Source of the DNA: Thunnus maccoyii
Taxonomy: Eukaryota > Chordata > Actinopteri > Scombriformes > Scombridae
DNA length: 64,000 bases
NCBI RefSeq assembly: GCF_910596095.1
Contig: NC_056546.1
Span: 18,070,425-18,134,424, forward strand
Direction of reading: 5' to 3'
Part shown: piece by piece, positions 11,089 to 49,293 of the stretch
Layout of the letters: each line of letters opens with the position of its first letter
How positions within the stretch are numbered: the first letter of the stretch is position 1
Program-made: the position numbers and the translations under genes
The notes under the pieces: generated by a model
Told to the model about the DNA's origin: nothing
Database searches by the model: none
What the model saw: the letters and a program-made list of their open reading frames with translations, nothing else

Positions 11089-14000
11089 ATGGCCCGCAGC
11101 TCCGATGTGCTGAAGAAAGTCCTGCGGTTCAAACTTCAGCTCACAGACACAGCAGAGTCTGCTACGGTAGCTACAATGTTTTATTCCTGCACAGGCCACA
11201 GCTGAAGGACATGACATGACGCCACACTTATGTGCGCAGCATTGATTCATCTCTCTGATTTATATTGCTTACTATGACACAGCCAATGATTGATGATTTT
11301 TCCCTTTGAGTTTCCTCCCTTCTGCTTTAATTGGCTAAACTCCACCGCTTTTCATTAATGGTTTTGTCTCGACACCATTTGTGTTGTCGCAGTGTTATTT
11401 TTAGAGACAAATAAAATGCTACCGGTGGACAAGTTTGAGGCTAAATTGCTCCCATGTACGACCAAATTTCACATCTGCTATGCTTACCAAGACGGATAGC
11501 AAAGATCCATTCATTTACTATTTGGTTAATATTGTAAATATTAGTCTACTACCACCTGCTGTCATATTGGACGCTATAAAAACGTGAACTGAAGAATAGA
11601 AACAGGGCAGTCTGTCAGAAATCTTTAGGGTATGATATTTTCCCCTCTTATACTCATTAGCTATCATTGACTGTGTGTGGAGAGGGGCTGATTGAGTGCT
11701 GTTTCAGTCAATGACATGTGTGCTTCTGCCTCGCAGCACTTTAGTAGGGGTCAGGCTGTATAAATGGGAGGTGCTTTGCTGCTAAAATTGGCAACTCCTG
11801 CAGTTGTTCAACTTATGGCTGCTGTCCATCAGCAAGTGAAGGTTGTGACGCTCTGCATACTTCTGTAAGTCAGTTCTACTTGTAGGTGTACTAATAAATT
11901 GGCCAATGTTAATATATTTAAATCAACTTCCAAATGCTCAGCTCTAAATCACTCTGTTCAGTTATATAGAGAGGGTCTATATATCAGGCGACAGTAGCGT
12001 TATCCATTTATAGTTCACAGTAAAAGGAGCAGCCCTAAGTGGGTGTGTGAGGTTCCCATACATAGCTTCTGCTCTGAATGCACAGTCAGCCACTGTGGCG
12101 ATCCAAAACCAGGACTGCCATATTTGGTGTGTCAGGTTTTGTTCAATTTACCAGCAACTTTTGAAACCACGTTCAAGCACACGAGACATTTGCCCAAATA
12201 CGTTTGTTATAAAATAAACAAAAGCGTGGTAACGTAATCGGACATGTCTTTATTCATCTCCTTTCAGGTTCTAAAAACCTTACAGAAACTCAAGGATCTG
12301 GATATCACATTAGACATTCTTGCTGTAAGTCTCTGTTTCAAAGAATAGATAGTGTGGTGATATGTTGGCATGTGAATTTTGGATCTTCATTACTGCACTG
12401 ACTGGTGTCTACGTGTAAATTAGGAAACTGGGATTGGCAAAACTGTTAACTCCCTACGCAGACATGAAGAAGCTGGAGAATTTGCCAAGTCGCTTGTTAG
12501 AGGATGGAAAAAACTGGTCCCTAAGAAGCCTGTCAGGTGAAGTGAATTTAACTGCTTACTTTTACTAACAATATACGGTATAATACAATTGATTGATTGT
12601 TGTGTATTTGTTTGACGTCTTTATCTTGAATTTCTCCTCAATTCAGCCTCACAGAAGATGGGGACGTGTCAGACAGCATGTCTGTTAAAGACAAACTGGA
12701 TGACCAAAATTGTCCAAATGATGGAGGTTTGACAACAGAGGATTTAAACAATAATTGCTTAACATCACATTGCAAAAGTCAGGAAACTTCAAATGAACCT
12801 TTATTTAAAATGGGCAAAAGAAAAGCTGATGCAGAGAAACAGTGTGAAGAGCAGAAAAGAAAAAAAAGCCAGAATGAAAACCAGAACATCTTGGAAAATG
12901 ATGAAATCTTGAGCAAAAAAATTGAAATCCATGATCATTCCAAGGAGAAGAAAAATGATGACGATGACCGTGATAGTGTGCTTGGAAACAAAAACTCAGG
13001 GGACACTCATCAGACATTCAGGCCTGACTCCAAGGAAAAACTGGAAAGCGGTTCTGATTGTGGAGGTTTTGCGTCAGAAAAAGAGTCAAATAAGAAATCA
13101 AAGCCATCAAAAGAATCGCCAAATGATGGCAAAGAATATTTTTCATATGAGTCCACTGTCAAATACAAAAAAAAGTTGTTCAAATTGACCAACGTTGAAG
13201 AGGACAGATCTTCAGGAATATCAAGTAGCTCAGAGGCCCAAAACAGAAAAAGGAAGAAAACAGAAAAGGAGAAGCATGTTGGTCTTAAAGAGTCTGAATA
13301 TAAAGCACATTCAAAACCCCAAAACAAAAAAGCCAGAAGAAAGCACAAAGACAAGGAAAGTGACATCAAGGAGCCCTCTATGTCTTTTGAATCTTACTTG
13401 AACTATGACGAGAATGTTTCCAAGAGGAGGGAACGATCAGGAGCAAAGACACCTGCCAAAAAAATCAAGACTGTAGTAAAAGAGGATCCTGGCCTGAAAC
13501 CTGTCAAGTCACCAGTGACGTCTGTAAATGTTCTCTCTCCAAAAAAGGTATTCACTGATCTAAAAGTAAAGCTTTTAGAGAGCAGATCATGATTGATTAA
13601 TATTGACTAATAATCCCTCATATTTTAGAAGTTTAAGGAGTCCATAATGGACTTGGTCAACATCCCTTTACCTGCAGTTCTGCCTGAATGTGAAAACCCA
13701 TCCACTGTTGAGTACTTTGAGAGGAAAGGTACATTATGAATAACACACAGCTGTATATTCACACCGATTACTCGGTTCTTGACACTTCTCCATTTGTCTT
13801 AAAGTCGAGAAGGAGTCTGATTTCTGTAACGTCTCTGAGGAGTCCGCAGTCTTCACCGGTCAGCGTCTTAACAGGAAGATGCAAGTCTACTCCGGCGCCA
13901 AGACCATCTTCCTCCCAGCCATGATGAGCTTGTACCAACAGTGTATCCGCACACTGCAGAACAATATTAACTGTAAGTACAAAGCACAAAGGAACCTTGT

Positions 14001-14476
14001 GATGCATTTAATGTCTGTCAGGTTGTTGGATTCATATTTAGGTCCAGGGATCTTTTCTCAGTGCTTCATGAAACTGGTGGAGTCCCTTTTGAAATCCTTG
14101 AGCCGGTGCTGGAGAGGTGCACCCCAGAGCAGCTGCTGCGCGTTGAAGAATGCAACCCAGTAAGAATGTGAAGTATAAATACATTTAGTGCAGACGTACA
14201 CTTAGTGGCCACTTTATTAGATACACCTGCATAGCAGTAGGGAAGCCCTGCTAATGCCTGAAATTTATACTCAACAGAATGCTGAAATAATGATTTTGAG
14301 GTTTTGAGTTAATGTTGACTTGAAAGCTTCATGCAAGTAAGATTTAACAAGTTCTTTCTGCACATCACTGTTGTACTGAGCTGGTAATTGCCTACTTATG
14401 GCCATGATGCACACACACATTTAAAATATGTCTTGCATAGAATACTACTTGACATCCTGACCTCATCATAATAATG

Positions 14477-14519
<43 letters not shown>

Positions 14520-16553
14520 GCTTTAACAATTAAGCAGTAAAATCAGACAATTACAATAACATAAAACAGAAAAATCTACCCCATTATAAGATTTAAAATA
14601 ATAATAAATAAAAACAATAAAACAACAGTAGTAATAAAACAGATAAGACGTTGGATATAAAACAGTGTGGTAACAATTAGATAAAGGCCTTTTTAAAAAG
14701 ATAAGTTTTGAGAAGCTATTTAAAAGAAGTGTCCTGCTTTATATACTAAAATGATTTGAAGGAGCAGGTTTATCTACAGCAGCCACTGAGCATATGTCAG
14801 TTTATTCTGAATTTACATTTCCAGGTTTTGTAAACTTTGTGGACTTTGGGTTGAGCTGAGAACATGGTAGACATATAGCAAAAGTTGCGAATAGAAAGAG
14901 AGACTTAGTTCAAGTGTACAGGTATTTTTTTAGTTGTTTGCATTGTATTTATTTGTTTGTTTCCACAGATCTACATCGGAGTGACAGACCACTTGTGGGG
15001 GAAACACTGCCAGAGGGACTTCAAGGACTCCAAACTTCAGGAGTATGAGTCATGGAAAGAGATGTACATCAGACTGTCTGAGGAGAGGGAGCGGAAACTC
15101 CAAAGGCTGACAAAAAGCATCGTCTCAGCTCATTCTAATAAACCCAAAGGTGTGTACTGAACTCGACTGTAAAACTTGTTATAAATTACTGTATCAGAAG
15201 GTTGGCAGGTGATCCATAACACAGTCATAATCGAACATTTTGTCAAACAATCCTAAATACATCCATATACATACATCCATCTGATATAAAATTAAAATAT
15301 TAAAATGTGAAAAGGCACTTTACAGTCACCGTATACTGTATAAAAACATTACTTAGTCCTTATGACGTTCTGTACACTGTGACACTTTTTTTTTCAGGTC
15401 GGCAGGTGAAGATGGCATTTATTCACACTGTTGCCAAGCCACCGAGAGATGTGCGAATTCAGCAAGAAATTCATGGAACTGCTGTTCAGCAGCCTCATCA
15501 GCTCAGGTGCAGGTGGGTCTCAGCATCCTAAATACAGAGAAATTTCTACTCTGTTTTTATTAGCTTGTGATTTGTTTCTTGCCTTTATTTTTTTTTCATT
15601 TATTCATTTAATCTAGATTGTTTTCCTAATTGTAAGGTTAATAAACAAATCAAAATCTGTATGGGAGAATTGTTGTAGATTTATCTTTGGTCAAATGTGA
15701 ACACCTGGTTAAGCCTTGTGCTTAAACTGCTCCTCTTCCACATAAAAGCCCCTCAACTACAGAATGATCACTCAACAACAGCAGCTTAGGAGGGTCATAA
15801 CCTGTCGGAGACTCATGTGATAACAGTGGGTGAAAAGCTTTTGCCGTGAGCTTAGCCAAACACAGGAATTGGAGCAATGTGCTGGATAAACTGGTTTTAT
15901 GCTGGTTAGAGACGGCCTTGTGGCCTTTGTTGTCAACTGTTGCTACATAGGATATTATGCTCACTAGTTGTAGTGTAACATCGACATACCTAATGTTGTA
16001 GTAAATTTAAAAAAACCCCTTAAGCTGGAGCAAGTATTTTAAAATAAGTAGTTAGAGTAATTTTTGTGCATCATGTTTATTTTTGCAAACTTCTTTTGAT
16101 GAAATCATGTGTTGTGCTATTTATTATTTCCTCAATTTACAGCGTCAAGGTTCAGGACAACAGATCAAAGCTAATTACTGAGCCCACCAGGTCCAGCAGC
16201 ACCAGTTCAGGACCAAACAGTACACAAGACCCTCGCAAAAAAACCCGTGAGCCAACAAGAATATTGTAGATGCAATGTTGTTGTTCTGATGCAACTTTCC
16301 AAACCTGTCAAACAGGCCTGTTTAGATATTTATGTCAGTCTTTTGTTTTGTTTTTTTTCATCCTGTCATTGGATTCAAAAGTCAGGCTAAAAGCTATACA
16401 AATAGATTCAACCCATGTAATCATTATAATTGACATTTTATTTGACCTTACTCATGTTAACCGAGATTTTTTTTCATTGTTGTTCCCACAGGAGTTGCTC
16501 CAATGATGGCAAAGTCCTTAAAGGCATTTAAGAAACAGCTGGGACGCAGATAA
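11089..16553 (+). CDS. Elongin-A-like RNA polymerase II elongation factor
   Basis: Eleven exons join in phase: 11089-11166, 12268-12324, 12424-12536, 12647-13547, 13629-13728, 13805-13972, 14062-14159, 14969-15149, 15398-15512, 16143-16246 and 16492-16553, giving about 658 residues. Residues 1-85 form a TFIIS N-terminal-like domain ([36 protein letters not shown]). A long Lys/Ser/Glu-rich disordered exon follows, with the conserved [10 protein letters not shown] block. The Elongin B/C-binding BC box is [10 protein letters not shown] at 458-467, then the F-box-like region ([21 protein letters not shown]). The C terminus ends [19 protein letters not shown]. Elongin A with Elongins B and C stimulates Pol II elongation and can act as a Cullin-5 ligase receptor in the nucleus. 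Spliced structure rules out a retrocopy. Human ELOA is on chromosome 1, so this is probably a distinct fish paralogue. Exon 9's donor is the least certain splice. Confidence 0.93.
11759..11864 (+). promoter_or_regulatory. Possible TATA-driven alternative first exon inside elongin-A intron 1
   Basis: TATAAAT at 11759 is followed about 50 bp later by an ATG (11815) and a perfect donor CT|GTAAGT at 11864/11865. That donor is out of phase with exon 2. Weaker donors nearby, after codons 7 and 9, are in phase. The alternative is a chance motif. Confidence 0.2.
14203..14245. repeat. Short terminal-repeat fragment (ctttattagatacacctgc)
   Basis: The string acttagtggccactttattagatacacctgc matches a terminal motif I recall from dispersed fish repeats. 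It lies in elongin-A intron 7. No partner end was found nearby. Confidence 0.4.
14467..14519. repeat. (AAT)n microsatellite
   Basis: An almost uninterrupted AAT run of about 17 units lies in elongin-A intron 7. Confidence 0.95.
14640..14735. mobile_element. Retroelement tail fragment
   Basis: The text aaaggcctttttaaaaagataagttttgaga followed by ttaaaagaagtg resembles a frequent internal segment of fish LINE/SINE-type repeats. It is partial, and the family was not determined. Confidence 0.35.
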
Positions 16554-16935
16554 ATGTTCTTCTATAATCTGGCTGTTTACAGTTTGTGGATGTGGGAAAA
16601 GTACACTCTATCATTCATTAACTCTGGACAATAGTCAGCCTTTGTTCACCTTAAATTACTCTCTGTTTGCCAAACTATATAGGCAATCACCATGTTTTTT
16701 TTCTCTCAAAATTTGAATAAGCTTCACTATTAAATAGACGACCAAAAATGCAAAATCATGTGATTTGATATTTTGTTTTTCAGCCTGTTTGAGCTAAACA
16801 AGGTCACGCTTGTTGGTTATTAAAAGGGGTGTGGCTCCCTCTAGAGGATGTATAGAGAAGTGGTGTACTTTCTGTATTTCTCATTTCAACACATACAATT
16901 TGAGATGATCTCAATAAATGACACTATTTTGATAT
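16554..16935 (+). other. Elongin-A-like 3' UTR with poly(A) signal
   Basis: After the TAA at 16551-16553, AATAAA occurs at 16913-16918 in tctcaataaatgac. It gives a compact UTR of about 380 bases. Confidence 0.7.
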
Positions 16936-19340
16936 GAATGCATTTTTGATATTTCTCTCACCTCTTCTAACACTAAACCAGTCAAAGGGAACTTCAGAGT
17001 GGTGTTACAAACGTTACAACTGATTATGACAATAATACAATAATACAATACAGTAATTTCATATCTTGTATATTTGAACAGGATTTTAATGTTTATGGTC
17101 AAAGGGTTTGTATAAATAGATGAACTGTACTTTCACTTCACGCTGTTTGTGTGTTTAGAAAACTGGAATCTATAAAAAAACACATGGACAGATATCGAAA
17201 GCGCATCTGTTGATCCATGTTCTTGTTTTGTCAGGTCCAAATTTGTTCTCACTCACCTGGTTTTCAGTCAGACAATTTTGAAAAACCAAATACTTCTACA
17301 AAATGTAAAGAAAGTTCCATGTCAGCCAATTATAATCCTTTTGTTGTCATCTTTTATGGGAAAGGCATCTGCTGGCTGCCACTTCTCAAGGACCTTTCCT
17401 GTCTGTTTTTGTTTTTCTGGATATGTTTGAACAACTGTTTTGAGATATTAGGAGGAAGGCCCTGAAACTGCTGCAGCCTTCAGCACCACCTGTGGCAGCC
17501 TGCTGAGACTGCATCGTTAATCCTTGCTCATGTTTAATTTATAGGTTTGAAAAAAATGCCAAACTTCTAAAATGTAGACTCCCTTTGAGGCCTCTCGAAG
17601 CACAAGGCAGAAGGTAAGGATTTGAAGACTGTGAAAAAGCAACCTGTTATAATCGTACATAAAGGTGAACATATTGCAACCTAATAGTGACCTTTTGGTA
17701 ATTGCTAAATCTCAGAATGTCCAGTAGAAATAAAGAGCTACTGGCTTACATCAGAGCAGGAGCCTAACTAACCTTGAAGGGGGTGTAACATGACCTGAGG
17801 TGAATGAGGCTGTCGTCCCACAAGGGGACCCTGGCACAAAAAGGCTGGAGCTGAGCCTGACCTCTGACCTGGAAGTAAGCAACATAAAAAGAAAGAAAAG
17901 GGATCAATAAAGGATGACATGAGGATGGTTTAAATTAGAAATTGAAATCAGTGCAACAGGTCTGTACAACTCCATCATGGGGGCTCTGTGCAGGACATGA
18001 CAAATTATTGGACACATTCCCAGTTGACGTGGTAACTCTTGAACACTACTGAAGGTACTGTTTTAAAAAGTAAACGGGCATCGCTGAGAAAAGATATGGA
18101 GACACATTAGCAGGCCTGCTAACATTAAACGCAAACAACAGCCAGATGCCCCAAAAGCTTTTTAGCTTTTAATCTGCGGTTGGTGTATGGTACTGTGTAT
18201 ATAATTAATTGTAACTTTGTTAGGGAATAAAGTAAAGCTCTGTATTAACTGGCATGATAAGAGCAGTAATGTGAGGCTGCTTTAGTATCTCATCTTGTGG
18301 TTCTGTCTTCAAGAGGGTCCCTGCATGTGCTGAAATCTAGTTTTGAGACCTACATTATTTCAGCTGCTTGTGCTTACGTGGTGCATATTCTGGTGTTAAA
18401 TCATATTACCTCCACAGCAAACTTGAAACATGTCAGTGTAGTTTACTATACAAAATATACATAGTATGTGAGGAATGGTTTGTTAATGAGAGCTGAGCAG
18501 CTCACTTTTGTATTTAGGTTACCCTAACAGGTTAATCTGGCTTTGTTTTTTTTTAATCACAGGCAATTAAGACATGATGCAATTCATGACATACTATTTC
18601 ATAATGTACCAACTGACTGATTACAATTACTTGCTGAACAGGTCTATAATAATTCAAACACATTCAGGTTTCCAGTGGTGAAAGAAATAGTGAGATCTTT
18701 CATGTAAAAGAAATAGCACAATGTAGAAATAAGTATTATTGGTAAAATGTACTTAAAGTGCGGAAAGTAAAAGTACTCATTATATAGTGGAATGGCTCCT
18801 GTCAGTATTATTTTGCTAGCTAATTGTTAATACTGATGCATTAGTCAACTGTGTAAGCAGCATTTTGATGTTGTTTGACATTGCAGCAACTGAGGTGGAG
18901 CTAATATCATGATCACTGCTGGACTGCACTGTATTTTATGAAGCATGTATGTCATGGTGGACTATTGCTACCCATTGCTTCTCTTTCTTTCTTAGTGTGT
19001 ATGTTTCTTTCTTTCCTCCTTTTTCATGTATGTTTTTTTTTTTTATTGCGTATGTAAATTTTTGTGCAAACACTGCAACCCAGTTTCCCACTGGGATTAT
19101 AATTACTTTAGGCTGTATACTGGGTAGGTGGGTAGTTTAATAAATAACAAAACACCATATAATACGTAACATTGGTTTTGAATAATGATATACAAAAAAT
19201 TATAAAATGATATTAATTTTTGAATGTAAAATCTTAATAGCTGTCAAATTTTATAGCTGTAAACTCAACATAATGTAAATAAAGTATCATTACCCCTGAA
19301 ATGTGGTGGTAGAAATATATAGTAGTAGAATATTAAAGAA
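16936..19340. other. Intergenic region between elongin-A-like and lrrc1
   Basis: No exon is recognised. A teleost dispersed repeat related to the 4.4 kb copy covers about 18670-18960, with acttaaagtgcggaaagtaa and gtaaaagtactcatt. Confidence 0.5.
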
Positions 19341-19348
19341 GGCTATAG

Positions 19349-19615
19349 CAGTGTTTCTCAATTTTTTTCACATCAAGGACCCCTAAGTGACACAAATAAC
19401 ACCACGGACCCCCATCTAATAAGATTTTTGCTTTTAGATGTTTTATTACAGAAAGTGTATGAAAACAATGACCCAAATAGTCACACATTCTGTCACTGTG
19501 TTACTTATTGATGGAATAATAGTGCAAATAAATTATTCCCTTTTTTTGCAGGGGACCTCCTGAAACCCCCTCAGGGCCCCCTGGGGGTGCCCCGACCCCA
19601 CTTTGAGAACCACTG
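19349..19615. mobile_element. hAT-type nonautonomous transposon (MITE), 267 bp
   Basis: The ends are inverted repeats: cagtgtttctcaa at the left and the complement of cagtggttctcaaa at the right. Flanking 8 bp direct repeats ggctatag (19341-19348) and ggctacag (19616-19623) match 7 of 8, the target-site size of hAT elements. It has no coding capacity. It sits about 0.8 kb upstream of the lrrc1 start. Confidence 0.8.
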
Positions 19616-19744
19616 GGCTACAGTACTGTAGGGTAACTTATGCTCCATGATTAGGTACATCTATTAGTCCACATTATGTGCTTTAGCTCGCTTTTTCTAG
19701 TCATATTTTTAATATACTTTACTACAATTAAATATTTTTAAATT

Positions 19745-46802
<27,058 letters not shown>

Positions 46803-48085
46803 CCTTTTTACCTCAGAAATGTTTCTTACCTCCTGTGTCTCGCCATGTCGTCCTGCACAACCCCGCAGCCCTTTTTTTTTCTTTTACCTACAAACCCTCG
46901 GTGTGGCCTGCCCCTCCTCTGATTAAACCCTGGGACGCCTGTAACCTTACTGTGTAAAACGTTTGTGAGTCGGTCTACCAGGGCTGCTGTGCCTTCCTGT
47001 TTTTAATTCATGTCCACAGCAATAATCTGCACAGAGATGCTCCTTTTTAAAAGATATTTTAAAGATTTATTACTTTTTTAAATGCCTCTTTTAAAAAAAC
47101 ATACATTAGATAGTTGCACTATTATAAGTCTTTATAATATGGTCAAACCTTCTTAAATGTATTATATATATATATATATTTGTTCGATATCTATTTTTAA
47201 AACACTGGGTGAATATTTCTTTCTACGTTTTGGGCAAACATAAAAGCAGGAGTTTTTGGACCTACTGATTAAGGATTATTGTATAGTCTCTTGTGAATAT
47301 TGATACTTTTATACTTTTTTGGCAGCTCAGATGTAAATAAAAATGTATAGCAAATTTCTTAATCAGTTGCAGATTTTTAAGCTTTTCTTTTTTCTTTTTT
47401 TGAACTTGGTACCTTTTTTTAAAATCAAAGCAATGAACAAAACACAGTCACTAATGTCTTATTCAATTCATATGCTTATCATTGGGTGAGTTGGATGGCC
47501 TTGAATCCTTATTTTCTGTAAAACATCTTGGCAAACTTTAGACTTACTTTTGATAATAAATAGATTTGATCAACGAATTAAGTTTGGATTTTAAGTACTG
47601 CACATCAAACATTTAATTACCCATCTGCAATATAAATATGCAGAAATAACAATGCTGTCTTATTTATATGTGCTGTGCTTCACTGCTTTGTAATGTTTTT
47701 CAAATAGATGCCAAAAACAGCTGTATTTTTCCCTTTAACAAAGAGTACTGTACAGAATAATCATCGGACGTTTGGTGAGAATGAGGTTCGTACCACAAGG
47801 ATGGCATCCTTTCAAAAAGGCAGTTGTTAGAAGTTCTACTTTAATGCACTTCTCAGCGTTTTCTCAAATCGTATTCTTTTATATGGTACATAATAAATTG
47901 TATTATTTTGTTTTTAAATTGATTTAAAAGAAGCAGACCAGAGAAAGAAACTGGTTCAAGTGTTTGGTTTTATGTTTTTAATTATTTTCTGATCAAACTG
48001 CACAAAACTGATCTCAAATAGGCAATGGGCCTTGAGATTTGAATGAGTTTTAACCACTGATCAATAAAATGAGTGCAACACTAAA
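46803..48085 (+). other. lrrc1: lrrc1 3' UTR with alternative poly(A) signals
   Basis: AATAAA occurs at 47336-47341 (atgtaaataaaaatg) and 48063-48068 (gatcaataaaatgag). These give short and long UTRs of about 0.55 and 1.28 kb. If this polyadenylation is bypassed, transcription would continue into the PDZ exons. Confidence 0.65.
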
Positions 48086-48089
48086 CATG

Positions 48090-49293
48090 TTTGTTATTCC
48101 TTTAACTTTACCAGTCGCCCTGTTGAGTTTAGACAGCGTATCAATATCACAAGAGTTGAGTTGAACTTAATATGTAGCTGCTCTCACTTTTGAATGACAA
48201 ATTAAAAAAAACAAGATAGATTTTATTTGGACTTTCACTCATAACTCCAAAAATAGTACATTTACAATTAAGTTTCGACTAAAACTGTCATTCTTTGAGG
48301 CGATAAAACAGATGTGTCACTTCCTGACCCCTCCATCGCTTGTTTTGTCTGTCCAGCAGTGCATGATGTTTCTGTAAAGCTCTGCCAGCATGTGCCATAT
48401 TTGACTTGTCTGTCCTGCACGTGCTGCATGTTGTACTGACGCTGGCATGCTTTCAGTATATTAGGAGAATGAATGTACAGTATATATTACTTTGTCCTCA
48501 TCACATTCAAAACACAAACTAGATGTACAAATATAAGGGAAAACATGGCAAGTGCACCTTTTAATTTGGATCTTTTTGTACGGTTTTTGATTAGTTATTT
48601 CATCCTTGGTGTTGAAATAAAACAACTTCAAATACTTTCCAGTGAATTATTAGCTAGGTCAAAAAGAAAGCTGATAAAACACTGGAGAGTATGGGCTAGT
48701 CCAGCATTTTAAGAGTCAGTTATGGCAGTCAGGTATTTTTAGGAGCTGTTTTACGGGTGTTCAGTTTCAGGTGACTGACCTGTAAACCTACTTACTGATA
48801 TTCTTAACAAATGCAGTGGTGATTTAGGTTTAGGAAGCATGTCACCATCCTTCTCTCTCTTTTTCTGCCTCTTTTTTCAAGATGCATCAGAAGGCAAAAC
48901 TCGGATAAGACAGAGAAAGAGACACAAGATGCAAAGAAATTAACCTTCACTGTGACACTACCAGCTTCTATCTTGGCTGCTGTTTAAGTTTTCCAAACAA
49001 AAAGGGCTGTTTTGGTGCCACCTGGTGCACAAAATAAGCATGCATTATGAATAGTTGAACAGGATTTTATCAGTGTGTCTTCAACTGTCAGCTGATCTAT
49101 TAGTCAGCATGAGATTCCTCACAGGATCAGCTTTGAGAAAACATGTTGCTCCTACTTAATGTTTTTGCTTTGACAGCTGATGAATTCACACTTGCATCCA
49201 AAATGAGGGACATTGAATTATTCCGAAATGTAGTTTCACATTCAGCCCCACTGATCCATCACTGTCACCAGTTATTTCCTTCAGGATATTACA
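48090..49293. other. Interval between the lrrc1 3' UTR and the PDZ exons
   Basis: No CpG-rich promoter, clear TATA box or separate first exon is recognised. This is the place to look if the PDZ exons form an independent gene. Confidence 0.4.

Noticed and set aside
12805-13401. Open frames overlapping the large elongin-A exon in other frames
   Set aside because: Shadow frames caused by A-rich Lys/Glu codons; the true frame matches the family and splices in phase.
13548-13592. Exon 4 of elongin-A reading on to a stop ([10 protein letters not shown])
   Set aside because: AAG|GTATTC is followed by an acceptor at 13628 that resumes the family sequence, so the extension is intron.
11089-16553. 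Elongin-A-like gene as a pseudogene
   Set aside because: All 11 exons keep frame and canonical splice sites, and key motifs are intact.
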